NCBI GenBank assembly: GCA_037133095.1
Contig: JBAXOT010000020.1
Coordinates: 1-33,325 of the forward strand
Length of the DNA: 33,325 nt
Reading direction: 5' to 3'
Source: CAIMZW01 sp037133095
GTDB lineage: Bacteria; Actinomycetota; Actinomycetes; Nanopelagicales; Nanopelagicaceae
The notes under the pieces are model-generated. The model did not search any database and was not told the DNA's origin. It saw only the letters and a program-made list of their open reading frames with translations. Shown in pieces: positions 8,913 through 17,116 of the stretch. The first letter of the stretch is position 1, and each line of letters starts with the position of its first letter. The translations under genes were made by a program, and so were the position numbers.

Positions 8913-9301
8913 GTAATGAGAAGAAGTACCCACCAATCGGCGAGATTTCAGTACTGATTATGGCGTTGGTAATTATCGGTGGAATCTATATGGCATCTCA
9001 TTTACCCAAGCCCGTCAGCCTCACCCCCGCAATTCTGCTCACCTTGGTTGCGACGGGGCTATTGCTGCTCAATATTGGCTTCCTTAGTCACCTCAAGGAC
9101 TTTGCCTGGAAAACTTTTTACACCGTTGCGAAGTGGTCTTTACTTGCATACGCAATCATCGCGGGAACAATTGAGTTCATCTTTATTTTCGATAAGACAC
9201 GTGGCTCAACACTTCTTCTGTTCTCGGCGATATTGCTGATCTTTGCGGTTAATATCCCGATCCACTTTGGATTTTCCGTTGCACGTTATCAAGAAGAGTA
9301 A
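8909..9301 (+). CDS. Small four-helix membrane protein, partner of the preceding gene
   Basis: A 130-residue protein with four predicted membrane segments: about 15-30 (ISVLIMALVIIGGIYMA), 38-58, 75-92 and 103-120. The termini are charged and short. No catalytic motif or known domain was recognised. The ATG overlaps the stop of the upstream gene (ATGA, 8909-8912), which suggests a two-subunit membrane complex. The downstream neighbour is convergent. I give no function. Confidence 0.75.
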   Translation: MSNEKKYPPIGEISVLIMALVIIGGIYMASHLPKPVSLTPAILLTLVATGLLLLNIGFLSHLKDFAWKTFYTVAKWSLLAYAIIAGTIEFIFIFDKTRGSTLLLFSAILLIFAVNIPIHFGFSVARYQEE

Positions 9302-9353
9302 TTTAGGCACCGGTTTTTCTCGCCATCTATTCGGTTATAAATAGACCGAGGCT

Positions 9354-9746
9354 TTACTTCTTCACGACTCCTGCACATATTGTCGTTACATTTTTCAACG
9401 AGGCAATGACTGCAGAAGTTAGTTTCCCAGTCGTTGCGTATTTTTGGATAGTCGCAAGATTTGGCAAGAGAGATTTGAGCGCAGGGTTTGCATTAATTGC
9501 AGCCTTCAATGGAGTTTGGGCCAGCATGATCATCGTGTTTACACTTGAAGTCGCTAAGGGATTGATTTGAGATTTTGATTTTGTCATGGTGATTAATTTA
9601 TTGGCCACATTTATACCGACCATAATCTCAGTGCAGGCTGTAGTTGCATTTTGATCTGCTGCTCTGGCAACTGTCATTGCCTGGGCTGGTAATACAGCCA
9701 ATAGGGCACCGATTACTAGAACGCTGGTTAATCGATAATTTCGCAT
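9354..9746 (-). CDS. Small exported helical protein, function unknown
   Basis: A 130-residue product beginning MRNYRLTSVLVIGALLAV, a Sec signal peptide with likely cleavage near ALA/ARA at about 22-30. The mature part is Ala/Thr/Asn/Leu-rich, probably helical, and has exactly two Cys, one near the start (TTACTEIM) and one near the end (TTICAGVV), which could form a disulfide. The start is placed at 9746 because AAGGGGAA lies just upstream; the reading frame stays open to 9791, but that extension would put charged residues before the signal peptide. No family was recognised. It is convergent with the membrane pair and 65 bases downstream of the M24 gene stop. Confidence 0.72.
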   Translation of the reverse strand: MRNYRLTSVLVIGALLAVLPAQAMTVARAADQNATTACTEIMVGINVANKLITMTKSKSQINPLATSSVNTMIMLAQTPLKAAINANPALKSLLPNLATIQKYATTGKLTSAVIASLKNVTTICAGVVKK

Positions 9747-9811
9747 GACTTCCCCTTTTGTCGCGGAGTAAAAGTCAATCCGAGAAGTCAATAGTTTACG
9801 TCGCTTTAACC

Positions 9812-11059
9812 TCAGTATTCATTCGCAATAAAGAGCTTTTGAGCCGGGAATTTAGTCAAGATATGGACGCCAGTTTCGGTTACGACTACCTCTTCTTCGA
9901 TACGAGCCGCCGAAACGCCATCTGAAGCCGGGCAGTAAGTTTCAAGTGCAAAAACCATCCCCGGCTTTATCTCGATGGGATTTTCCAGGCTGTTTAGGCG
10001 CGAGATGATCGGACGCTCGTGCAGACCCAGCCCCAAACCATGACCGAACTGCAATCCAAAGGCTGCTAGTTCATTCGCGAATCCGAAATCCTCCGCTTTT
10101 GGCCAAACCTTGGCGATGTCATCAGTGCCGACGCCCACCTTCACGGCGCTTATAGCGGCGTCCATCCACTCTCGAGCCTTGTCATAGGCATCATGTTGGC
10201 TGGTGGTGGCGCTTCCGACCGCGAAAGTTCGGTAATAGCAGGTTCGATACCCATTAAAAGAGTGAATGATGTCGAAAAATGCTTGATCACCAGGTCTAAT
10301 GATTCGATCCGTAAAGTTATGTGGATGTGGATTGCATCGATCGCCGGAGATAGCGTTAATCGCCTCAACCTGATCTGAGCCCATTTCATACAAGCGCTTG
10401 TTAGCCAGCGCCACAATCTCATTCTCTCGAATACCGGGCTTGAGAACATCAACAATATTTTGGTAAACCCCATCCACCATGGCAGCGGCTTGATTGAGCA
10501 ACATGATTTCATCCATGGATTTGATGACCCGGGCATCCAACATAAGTTGTTGGCAATCAACGACTTTCAGCCCTTGGCGTTGCATCTCAAAGAGAAAGGC
10601 GGGTTCGACAATATCAACCCCGACTGGCAAATTGGCTACGCCTGCATCTTCCAGCAGACCCTTGATCTCTTTAACGGCAGACTCCATCAGACCGGCAGAT
10701 GGCGCGACCGCCCCGCGCATACCTAGCATTCCGGGACGATTGTTTTCTTCTTTTAACCATGGCGAGTAAAGCTTGTGATGGCGTACTGCCGAGCCAAAAT
10801 CCCAAAGCATTGGCTCTCCGCCTTCGCGAGTGAGCAGCGCATAGCGGGTCATCTTGTCGCCAAGAGCGCCACCGATCCAAGTCTGAGTGGTGTAACGAAT
10901 GTTGTAGAAATCAAAGAGCAAGAAGGCGCCGCATTCGCTGGAATCCAGCGAGGCTTTTGCTCTACCAATTCGGTACTTTCGAAGTCGATCAAAATCAACC
11001 CGGGATTCGTAATCAACCGCCATATGCCCAGGGGCCTGAAGTTGTTGTTTATTAGTCAC
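9812..11059 (-). CDS. M24 (creatinase / Xaa-Pro peptidase) superfamily protein with altered metal site
   Basis: A 415-residue pita-bread fold protein. The N-terminal creatinase-like domain spans about 1-175 and the catalytic domain about 185-410. The dinuclear metal ligands of Xaa-Pro peptidases would be Asp263, residue 274, His339, Glu373 and Glu388. Four are present (FFDI, FGHG, ALETY, ARIEEE), but residue 274, normally Asp, is Cys in GYRTCYYRTF. The protein may thus be mononuclear, or a C-N hydrolase like creatinase or ectoine hydrolase rather than a peptidase. GTG 11059 has an excellent GGAGGT site and overlaps the dehydrogenase stop by 8 bases. It shares a promoter with that gene under a LacI operator, opposite an amino-acid-type importer. 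It therefore probably cleaves the imported compound. Substrate unknown. Confidence 0.83.
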   Translation of the reverse strand: MTNKQQLQAPGHMAVDYESRVDFDRLRKYRIGRAKASLDSSECGAFLLFDFYNIRYTTQTWIGGALGDKMTRYALLTREGGEPMLWDFGSAVRHHKLYSPWLKEENNRPGMLGMRGAVAPSAGLMESAVKEIKGLLEDAGVANLPVGVDIVEPAFLFEMQRQGLKVVDCQQLMLDARVIKSMDEIMLLNQAAAMVDGVYQNIVDVLKPGIRENEIVALANKRLYEMGSDQVEAINAISGDRCNPHPHNFTDRIIRPGDQAFFDIIHSFNGYRTCYYRTFAVGSATTSQHDAYDKAREWMDAAISAVKVGVGTDDIAKVWPKAEDFGFANELAAFGLQFGHGLGLGLHERPIISRLNSLENPIEIKPGMVFALETYCPASDGVSAARIEEEVVVTETGVHILTKFPAQKLFIANEY

Positions 11060-11999
11060 CTACTGGTACCTCCAAGCCGCTGAGAACTGGAGTGTTCTCT
11101 GATTCAATCTCATATCCAGAACGACGGGCTTGTTCGACGATAAGGACTGCAAAATCTTCCGTGAGATATCCTGCGCCGCCGGCCGATTGAATCAGTTGCG
11201 AAGTGGCAGATGCAATAGGCATCGGAACCTTGAGTTCGTGAGCCGCGGCCAAACCAAGATCGAAATCTTTACTCAAGAGCGGGATGGTGAAAGTTGCATT
11301 GAAATCTAGGTTTACCAAGGCTGGTGTTTTGTAGCGGGAAAAGGTGGAACCCATTACCGAGTCGTTTAGGAAATCTAGAAAGGCCGCTCGACTTACCCCA
11401 CCGCGTTCGGCTAATACCGTAATTTCTGCAAGAGCTTGAATGACAATGCCGAGATAGACGTTATGAGCGATTTTAACCAAGCGAGCAACTTCACCTTCGC
11501 CGACCCAGGTGACACTTCTACCGAAAGTGGCAAGAAGTGGTTCAACAATTTTATAAGTTTCATGCGGACCAGAAACCGCAACCGTAAGCTTGCCGGCGGC
11601 GATCACTGCAGGGTTTCCGCTGACTGGTGCCGCCAAAAAAAAGGTGCCACGTTCAGCAGCTGCTGCCCGAACTTTTGCTGAAACTGCTTCAGAAACGGTC
11701 GAGGAGTCGACGATGATCTTTGGCGCACGATCTGGGTCCGTCAATAAGCCATTTTCGCCGTACATCACCTGTTCGAGATCCTTTGGCGCCGAGACCATAA
11801 CAAAAACAATTTCGCGATCGGCTAACTCTTTTGGGGTGTTGACAATTTTGGCCCCTTTTTCCGCTAGTGGTTGCGCCTTCGAGCGAGTCCGGTTGTATGC
11901 AGTGAGGTCATGGCCCGCATCAAGTAATCTCGTAGAGAGCTCAAAGCCCATTCGGCCAGTTCCGATCCAACCAAGGGTAGGTGAGTCTTTGCTCGGCAT
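11052..11999 (-). CDS. Beta-hydroxyacid dehydrogenase (3-hydroxyisobutyrate dehydrogenase-like)
   Basis: A 315-residue NAD(P)-dependent oxidoreductase. The Rossmann motif is GWIGTGRMG at 10-18. The substrate-site DSSTVS starts at 98, the APVSGNPAVIAAGKL block begins near 124, and the catalytic Lys176 with Asn180 lies in VKIAHN. All match the family that includes 3-hydroxyisobutyrate dehydrogenase, tartronate semialdehyde reductase and related imine/GHB reductases. NRT at 36-38 suggests NADP use, as Arg follows the second strand, but this is weak. ATG 11999 follows GAGGAG. It is the first gene of the minus-strand arm of the LacI regulon and is translationally linked to the M24 gene, so it probably acts on the same imported compound's breakdown product. 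Confidence 0.88.
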   Translation of the reverse strand: MPSKDSPTLGWIGTGRMGFELSTRLLDAGHDLTAYNRTRSKAQPLAEKGAKIVNTPKELADREIVFVMVSAPKDLEQVMYGENGLLTDPDRAPKIIVDSSTVSEAVSAKVRAAAAERGTFFLAAPVSGNPAVIAAGKLTVAVSGPHETYKIVEPLLATFGRSVTWVGEGEVARLVKIAHNVYLGIVIQALAEITVLAERGGVSRAAFLDFLNDSVMGSTFSRYKTPALVNLDFNATFTIPLLSKDFDLGLAAAHELKVPMPIASATSQLIQSAGGAGYLTEDFAVLIVEQARRSGYEIESENTPVLSGLEVPVGD

Positions 12000-12023
12000 A
12001 ATCGCTCCTCATTGGTGGCGTAG

Positions 12024-12039
12024 GTGCAATCGATTGCAC
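12024..12039. promoter_or_regulatory. LacI-type operator 1 of the M24/ABC locus
   Basis: GTGCAATCGATTGCAC is a perfect 16-base palindrome with the central CG usual for LacI-family operators. It lies in the divergent region between the dehydrogenase gene and the LacI gene, about 9 bases downstream of the minus-strand -10 box, where bound repressor would block initiation. A near-identical copy is at 13175-13188. Confidence 0.8.
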
Positions 12040-12048
12040 TAATGCACC

Positions 12049-12078
12049 ATTATCAGCGCACTTTGCCGCTCTCGTCAA
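12049..12078 (-). promoter_or_regulatory. Promoter of the dehydrogenase-M24 operon
   Basis: On the minus strand TTGACG (12073-12078), an 18-base spacer and GATAAT (12049-12054) match the vegetative sigma consensus at five of six positions each. The palindromic operator at 12024-12039 covers the expected start of transcription. Confidence 0.65.
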
Positions 12079-12085
12079 CTGTTAA

Positions 12086-13120
12086 GTGATGGCATATCGT
12101 TCAACAATGCGAAATCGGGTCACGTTGGCGGATGTTGCCAAAGCGGCGGGTGTTAATCCCGCAACGGTTTCGCGCTCGCTCAATCCAGCGACGGAAGCCC
12201 AGGTTCGGAAAGAGACCGCGCGCAAGATTAAGAAAATTGCGAAAGATTTGGGCTACACCCCAAATACTGTCGCTCGAGGGTTGCGCACTCGTAAATCTCT
12301 CACCATTGGTGTGGTTATTCCAGACCTGACTAACCCGATCTTTCCCCCAATTGTTCGAGGAATCGATAGCTATCTTTTGCCTCGCGGCTATTCGGCAATG
12401 GTCGTTAATACCGATGGAAATAAAGAGATCGAACAAACCTTGATTAGTTCTCTGATGGAACGTCAGGTAGATGGACTGATCGTGGCAACCGGCCACACAG
12501 AAGGTGATTTACTCAGCCAATATCACGAACGTGGCGTCAAAGTTGTTATGGTCAATCGCGAATCTCCTGGCATACCCTTTCCTGCGGTCACCAGTGATGA
12601 TGGTGCTGGAATCAGCGCCATTATTGAACATTTGGTTGGTTTAGGACACTCCAGCATTCTTCACCTGGCAGGCCCAAGTGATTCTTCAACGGGAATTCTG
12701 CGCTCAAAAACTTTTACGAGCGAATGTAAACGCCGCGGACTCCTCGGTAAAGTTATCAAAAATGAAAATTATTCAATCGACGACGGTCAGGCCGCTGTAG
12801 ATAAGTTATTGGACCACGGCGGAAAAAGTTTCACGGCAATTGTGGCCGGAAATGATCTGCTCGCTTTGGGCGCCTATCATTCACTTCGTACTCACGGTCT
12901 ACGATGCCCAGAGGATGTATCCGTGGTCGGATTCAACAACATGCCATTTACTGCGGACTTTCAGCCGCCTATGACAACGGTCAATGCACCTCACTATGAC
13001 ATGGGAGTTGAAGCAGCTCGCCTGCTGCTAAGCCAAATCGATGGAATTGATACAGCACCAGTAAAAGTAACTCTGCCGGTTTCACTTATTTTGCGTGGTT
13101 CTACCGCTCGCGCTTTATAA
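12086..13120 (+). CDS. LacI-family transcriptional regulator of the M24/ABC locus
   Basis: A 344-residue repressor-type protein. The DNA-binding helix-turn-helix is at about 12-33 (VTLADVAKAAGVNPATVSR), followed by the hinge region ending near 65. A periplasmic-binding-protein-like sensor domain runs from SLTIGVVIPDLTNPIF to the end, with the usual VVGFNNMP and final LILRGST. The start is unsettled: GTG 12086 is reported, but ATG 12089 or ATG 12107 would also keep the whole HTH, and no ribosome site is clear. It sits between the two gene arms, and a shared palindrome occurs upstream of both, so it most likely represses both until the imported substrate or a product binds. Confidence 0.92.
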   Translation: MMAYRSTMRNRVTLADVAKAAGVNPATVSRSLNPATEAQVRKETARKIKKIAKDLGYTPNTVARGLRTRKSLTIGVVIPDLTNPIFPPIVRGIDSYLLPRGYSAMVVNTDGNKEIEQTLISSLMERQVDGLIVATGHTEGDLLSQYHERGVKVVMVNRESPGIPFPAVTSDDGAGISAIIEHLVGLGHSSILHLAGPSDSSTGILRSKTFTSECKRRGLLGKVIKNENYSIDDGQAAVDKLLDHGGKSFTAIVAGNDLLALGAYHSLRTHGLRCPEDVSVVGFNNMPFTADFQPPMTTVNAPHYDMGVEAARLLLSQIDGIDTAPVKVTLPVSLILRGSTARAL

Positions 13121-13142
13121 CAAGACCTTTATAAATAAACCC

Positions 13143-13171
13143 TTGACACTCTTTCCAATTGCGGGCAAAGT
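13143..13171 (+). promoter_or_regulatory. Promoter of the ABC importer operon
   Basis: A perfect TTGACA -35 box (13143-13148) is followed by 17 bases and a poor -10 CAAAGT (13166-13171). The second LacI operator begins 4 bases further on. A strong -35 with a weak -10 next to an operator fits a regulated promoter. Confidence 0.5.
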
Positions 13172-13174
13172 TGT

Positions 13175-13188
13175 TGCAAACGATTGCA
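13175..13188. promoter_or_regulatory. LacI-type operator 2 of the M24/ABC locus
   Basis: TGCAAACGATTGCA differs from the core of operator 1 (TGCAATCGATTGCA) at one position and keeps the central CG. It lies just after the -10 box and 67 bases before the binding-protein start, so it places the importer under the same regulator. Confidence 0.75.
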
Positions 13189-13254
13189 GAACCGCTTCTT
13201 GGCGGGGAAATCAGTCGCGCATATTTACTTGCTTTCAACCTTATGGGGGTAACA

Positions 13255-14499
13255 ATGAAGTTAAATACCAGCAAGTTCTTAGAGCGCCGAAGCACCGTTG
13301 CTGCCGCAGTGGCCGTAACCCTGGTGTCTACCTCGCTTATCTCCACTCTTGGAAACGCGGCCTCTGCTGCCACCAAGCCACTCTCTATTGGCGTCTCACT
13401 CTCCCTCACCGGAGACTTCGCTGACTCTGGAACTGCCGCACAAAAGGGCTACAAGCTCTGGGTTTCAGATGTGAACAAAAAAGGCGGAATTCTAGGTCGT
13501 CAAGTATCGATCAAGATTGTTAATGATGCTTCTAGCCCTGACCAGGTCGTCACCAACTACACCAACCTGATCACCCAATCCAAAGTGGATATTGTCATGG
13601 GACCGTTCTCCAGCCTGCTGACAATCCCGGCCTCACGTGTTGCAAAGCGATATGGCTACTCATTTATTGAGCCAGCCGGAGGCGGACCAAAGGTCTTCGC
13701 TGAGAAGAATCCAAACCTTTTCTTCGTGCAGCCAGCCGCTACGACAAAGGGGGGCGATGTCTTCGCTGACTACATCCTTTCCTTGCCAGCATCATCACGA
13801 CCCAAGACTGCCGCCTATGTGAAACTTGATGATCCTTTTGCTGCACCACTGGCAGATAACATCAAAGCTCGCTTTGAAGCAGCCGGCATCAAAACCGTCT
13901 ATGACCAGACTTATCCATCTGAAACTGCAGATATGACACCTGTTATTTCTGGTGTCGCAGCCAAAGCCCCAGATGTCCTAGTTGGTGGAACTCAAACAGC
14001 AGATGCATTTGCTCAAGTAAAGGCAATGATCCAGTTGAAGTTCAATCCAAAGTGGCTCTTCCTATCTAATGGTGCTAGTTCGCCTTTGGAATTCCCTAAA
14101 GCTATTGGCTTGAAGAACACTGAAGGCGTTTTCACAAGCAGCGACTGGTATCCAAAGTCCACTGCTCCAGGAACCGCTGCCTTCATCAAGGCTTACATCG
14201 CAATGTACGGTGGAACTGCCGCTCTCATCGACAGCACGTCGGCTGAGGCATATTCGGCAGGAACTCTGCTTGAACTCGTTGCGAAGAAGACTGGCAAGAT
14301 TGATAACGCAACCATCATCAAGACCCTACACACGGGATCTTGGCCAACGCTTGTAGGCAATCTCAGCTGGAACGCTTATGGCGAACCACAAGGTGCTTAC
14401 TTGTTGACCCAGTGGATTGGTGGATCACTCAAGACCGTCTTCCCAACAGCTAGCGCACAACATGCGCCAGTGGCGCCAAAGCCTGCCTGGGTCGGTTAA
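13255..14499 (+). CDS. ABC importer substrate-binding protein, branched-chain amino acid/amide class
   Basis: A 414-residue exported binding protein of the Peripla_BP_6 (LivJ/LivK, amide-binding) type. Residues 1 to about 40 are a long signal peptide ending in NAASAA. The mature protein begins with PLSIGVSLSLTGDFADSG, where the conserved PLSG/T-F block contacts amino-acid-like ligands, and continues with GYKLWVSDVNKKGGILGR and VDIVMGPFSS. There is no lipobox Cys, unusual for a Gram-positive binding protein. ATG 13255 follows TGGGGGTA; the frame is open upstream to 13159, but that would cover the operator and bury the signal peptide. It is the first gene of a five-gene importer operon. The ligand is unknown; an amide or amino-acid derivative is likely. 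Confidence 0.88.
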   Translation: MKLNTSKFLERRSTVAAAVAVTLVSTSLISTLGNAASAATKPLSIGVSLSLTGDFADSGTAAQKGYKLWVSDVNKKGGILGRQVSIKIVNDASSPDQVVTNYTNLITQSKVDIVMGPFSSLLTIPASRVAKRYGYSFIEPAGGGPKVFAEKNPNLFFVQPAATTKGGDVFADYILSLPASSRPKTAAYVKLDDPFAAPLADNIKARFEAAGIKTVYDQTYPSETADMTPVISGVAAKAPDVLVGGTQTADAFAQVKAMIQLKFNPKWLFLSNGASSPLEFPKAIGLKNTEGVFTSSDWYPKSTAPGTAAFIKAYIAMYGGTAALIDSTSAEAYSAGTLLELVAKKTGKIDNATIIKTLHTGSWPTLVGNLSWNAYGEPQGAYLLTQWIGGSLKTVFPTASAQHAPVAPKPAWVG

Positions 14500-14540
14500 T
14501 TACCACTAACGATTAACCTCAACGATCAGAGAGTAGAAAC

Positions 14541-15419
14541 GTGCATTCAGTAGTTCAGGCACTGATTTTGGGCTCCCTCACCGGAGGCGTGTATGCGCTG
14601 ATGGCTAGTGGCCAGACTTTGATTTTCGGAATTATGAAAGTCATCAATCTGGCCCAGGGTGCCTTTGTCATCGTCGCCTCATATTTAACGTTCAGTCTTT
14701 TTCAGATGACTGGGCTCGATCCGTTTCTACTCATCGTAATCACAACCCCAATCATGTTCATCTTGGGCGCAGCCACTCAGTGGTTTTTGCTGCGACCGTT
14801 GCGCCCGGATGACGCCGCCGAACTCTCGCTCTTGGTTACATTTGCCGTAGCTCTAGGTCTTGAAGGAGCACTCTCTATTGTTTATAAAACAACGCTTCGA
14901 AGCATCATGCCTGGCTACGAAAATCACAGTTGGACGGTGTGGGGATATCAAGTAAATGAAGTTCGTTTTTATGCTTTCTTGCTCTCTATTGCGATGCTAG
15001 GAATTCTTTATCTCCTGCTACAAAAAACCAAGTTTGGTCGATCGGTTCGGGCAACTGTTCAAAATCCAATGTCCGCACAATTGCTGGGCGTAAATTCGAA
15101 AGCTGTGTCAGCCTTTGGTTTTGGCCTGGGAGTTTCCACCACCGCTGCGGCCGGCGCAGTATTCGGATTAATTACGCCATTTAATCCCGGCAGCCATTAC
15201 GACCTCATAAGTCGCCTACTCACCATTGTCGTTCTCGGCGGAATGGGAGCCATCGGTGGCTCGGTAATCGCCGCACTCATTATGGGAGTCGGTGCCGCCT
15301 TAGTTTCCGCCCTCTCTGCCCCGATCTGGGCAGACTTCACCTTCTTCATTGTTCTCCTATTAGTTCTACTACTTCGTCCCCGTGGCCTCTTTGGTGCCAA
15401 AGTTAGAGGCGCGCTATGA
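14541..15419 (+). CDS. livH: ABC importer permease, LivH type
   Basis: A 292-residue inner-membrane permease with about eight helices. It starts VQALILGSLTGGVYALMASG and contains the LivH-typical GIMKVINLAQGAFVI (about 33-47), KTKFGRSVRATVQNP and VVLGGMGAIGGSVIAA blocks. With the LivM-like partner it forms the channel of a hydrophobic-amino-acid-transporter family importer. Start is GTG 14541 with AGAGAG upstream; the stop overlaps livM as ATGA. The symbol gives the family position; the true substrate may not be leucine/isoleucine/valine. Confidence 0.9.
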   Translation: MHSVVQALILGSLTGGVYALMASGQTLIFGIMKVINLAQGAFVIVASYLTFSLFQMTGLDPFLLIVITTPIMFILGAATQWFLLRPLRPDDAAELSLLVTFAVALGLEGALSIVYKTTLRSIMPGYENHSWTVWGYQVNEVRFYAFLLSIAMLGILYLLLQKTKFGRSVRATVQNPMSAQLLGVNSKAVSAFGFGLGVSTTAAAGAVFGLITPFNPGSHYDLISRLLTIVVLGGMGAIGGSVIAALIMGVGAALVSALSAPIWADFTFFIVLLLVLLLRPRGLFGAKVRGAL

Positions 15420-16387
15420 GCAAGGCAGGCATCATCCGAGCCACATCATTCTTCGGAATTTTGGCGTTACTACCCCTTGGCGTTAAGCCACAGTGGGTTA
15501 TCAACCTCTTGATCTTCACCTTGATGTATGCAGCGCTTGCATCTTCATGGAACCTTATCGGTGGCTACGCCGGGTATCCCTCACTAGGGCATGCGGCATT
15601 CTTTGGTTTCGGCGCTTACTTCATTGGAATTATCTTCGAGAACAACGTGGGAAATGGATATAACCCGTTCTTTATTTTGCCATTAGTAGGAATTTGCGCA
15701 GCAATCATCAGCATCCCTATTGGATTTATCGCCATGAAGACGCGAAAAGATGTTTTTGCCATCGTCACAATCACCTTGCTCTTCATGGTGCAAACCTTGG
15801 CCTATAACCTGCGCGATCTAACTGGTGGCGCACAAGGTAAAGGTGTTGCGGTGCCGCCGTTTGATCCGGCCACGTTTGGTCGACCTTATTACTACGTCAT
15901 GTTGATCTTGCTTCTCACCGCCATGTCGATTTCGTTCTACTTCCGCCGATCGAAAATTGGTCTCTCTCTCGCCGCGGTTCGCGCAGATGAAGATAAGGCA
16001 CATGGCGTTGGGATCCAAGTAACAGCAGTAAAGATAATTGCCTTCGCGCTTTCAGTTGCGATTGCCGCAATGGTTGGTGGCGTTTGGGGTTACTACGAAG
16101 GCTTTATTTACCCCCAATTTGCCGTCGATCCACTCATCACTATTGGCATGGTTTTAATGACATTCCTTGGGGGTAGAGCAACTCTATGGGGTCCGGTGTT
16201 AGGTGCGTTTATTCTCGTTCCAGCCCAACAATATTTTTCCTATGAATTTGGCGCCACACAATTTTACCTTTTAGCGTATGCCGCAATTTTCCTCATTATT
16301 ATGCTCGTTCTTCCTCGAGGTATCTTGCCTACTCTTACGGATCGGATTCGATTGAGAGCGAAGATCGCAGCAGAGGCAAATAAATGA
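15416..16387 (+). CDS. livM: ABC importer permease, LivM type
   Basis: A 323-residue permease, the second half of the channel, with about eight to nine membrane helices. The block SWNLIGGYAGYPSLGHAAFFG (about 43-63) is the LivM signature. FYFRRSKIGLSLAAVRADEDKA (about 180-200) is the cytoplasmic coupling loop, and FLGGRATLWGPVLGA follows near the end. It overlaps livH upstream and livG downstream by 4 bases each, so the operon is tightly coupled. Confidence 0.9.
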   Translation: MSKAGIIRATSFFGILALLPLGVKPQWVINLLIFTLMYAALASSWNLIGGYAGYPSLGHAAFFGFGAYFIGIIFENNVGNGYNPFFILPLVGICAAIISIPIGFIAMKTRKDVFAIVTITLLFMVQTLAYNLRDLTGGAQGKGVAVPPFDPATFGRPYYYVMLILLLTAMSISFYFRRSKIGLSLAAVRADEDKAHGVGIQVTAVKIIAFALSVAIAAMVGGVWGYYEGFIYPQFAVDPLITIGMVLMTFLGGRATLWGPVLGAFILVPAQQYFSYEFGATQFYLLAYAAIFLIIMLVLPRGILPTLTDRIRLRAKIAAEANK

Positions 16388-17115
16388 GCGCCCTCCTTGA
16401 AGTACATGACTTGACCAAGAAGTTTGGCGGCATTACCGCAGTAAATAACTGTTCATTTGACGTTGAAGAAGGTTCCATAACTGCACTCATCGGCCCAAAT
16501 GGTTCCGGCAAGACAACTGCATTTAACATCATCACGGGATATCTCAAAGCCGATTCTGGTTTTATTACCTTTCGCGGCAAGAAGATTGATGAACCAAATC
16601 CTGCGCACCTCTACCGCAGTGGACTCTCTCGAACATTCCAGCAAGCTCGAATTTTTCCAGAAATTAGCGTCTTGGAGAATTTGATCGTGGCAAGCGGATA
16701 CACGTGGAAAGGTTTATTCGGCGCTCGAACCACAAAGGCGGATCGAGAACGCGCTGGTGAAATGTTGGAAGAATTCAAACTTTCTGCACTTGCTGATTTT
16801 TATGCCTCCGAACTCTCCTACGGCCAGCGCAAACTCCTCGAATTTGCCTCTCTCCTCATGAGCAGCCCCAAACTCGTCTTACTTGACGAACCAACCGCCG
16901 GAGTCAACCCAGTAATGATTGAGACAATGGAGCGACATATTCGATCACGTCACGCGGCAGGAGTTACCTTCCTCATTGTTGAGCACGACATGCAACTTGT
17001 TATGCGCCTCTGTGATCCCGTGATTGTTCTTGATCACGGAACAAAAATCGCGCAAGGAACGCCTGTAGAAGTTCAGAGCAATTCTCAAGTTCTCGACGCA
17101 TACCTAGGAAGTTGA
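16384..17115 (+). CDS. livG: ABC importer ATPase, LivG type
   Basis: A 243-residue ATP-binding subunit. Walker A GPNGSGKT is at 37-44, the signature region is LSYGQRKLLE (near 145), Walker B is LVLLDEPTAGVNP and the switch region ends in IVEHDM. The GGITAVNNCSF start and the SRTFQQARIFPEISVLEN block distinguish the LivG from the LivF branch. The signature reads LSYGQ, normal for LivG. The start overlaps livM and the stop is 1 base before livF. Confidence 0.92.
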   Translation: MSALLEVHDLTKKFGGITAVNNCSFDVEEGSITALIGPNGSGKTTAFNIITGYLKADSGFITFRGKKIDEPNPAHLYRSGLSRTFQQARIFPEISVLENLIVASGYTWKGLFGARTTKADRERAGEMLEEFKLSALADFYASELSYGQRKLLEFASLLMSSPKLVLLDEPTAGVNPVMIETMERHIRSRHAAGVTFLIVEHDMQLVMRLCDPVIVLDHGTKIAQGTPVEVQSNSQVLDAYLGS

Positions 17116-17116
17116 G

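Noticed and set aside
9318..9350. Terminator between the convergent genes ending at 9301 and 9354
   Set aside because: Two competing 5-base stems around TATAAATAG are possible, but neither has a U-run or a GC-rich stem.
13159..13254. Upstream extension of the amide-type binding protein
   Set aside because: It would cover the operator at 13175-13188 and place 32 residues before an obvious signal peptide; the start at 13255 has its own ribosome site.
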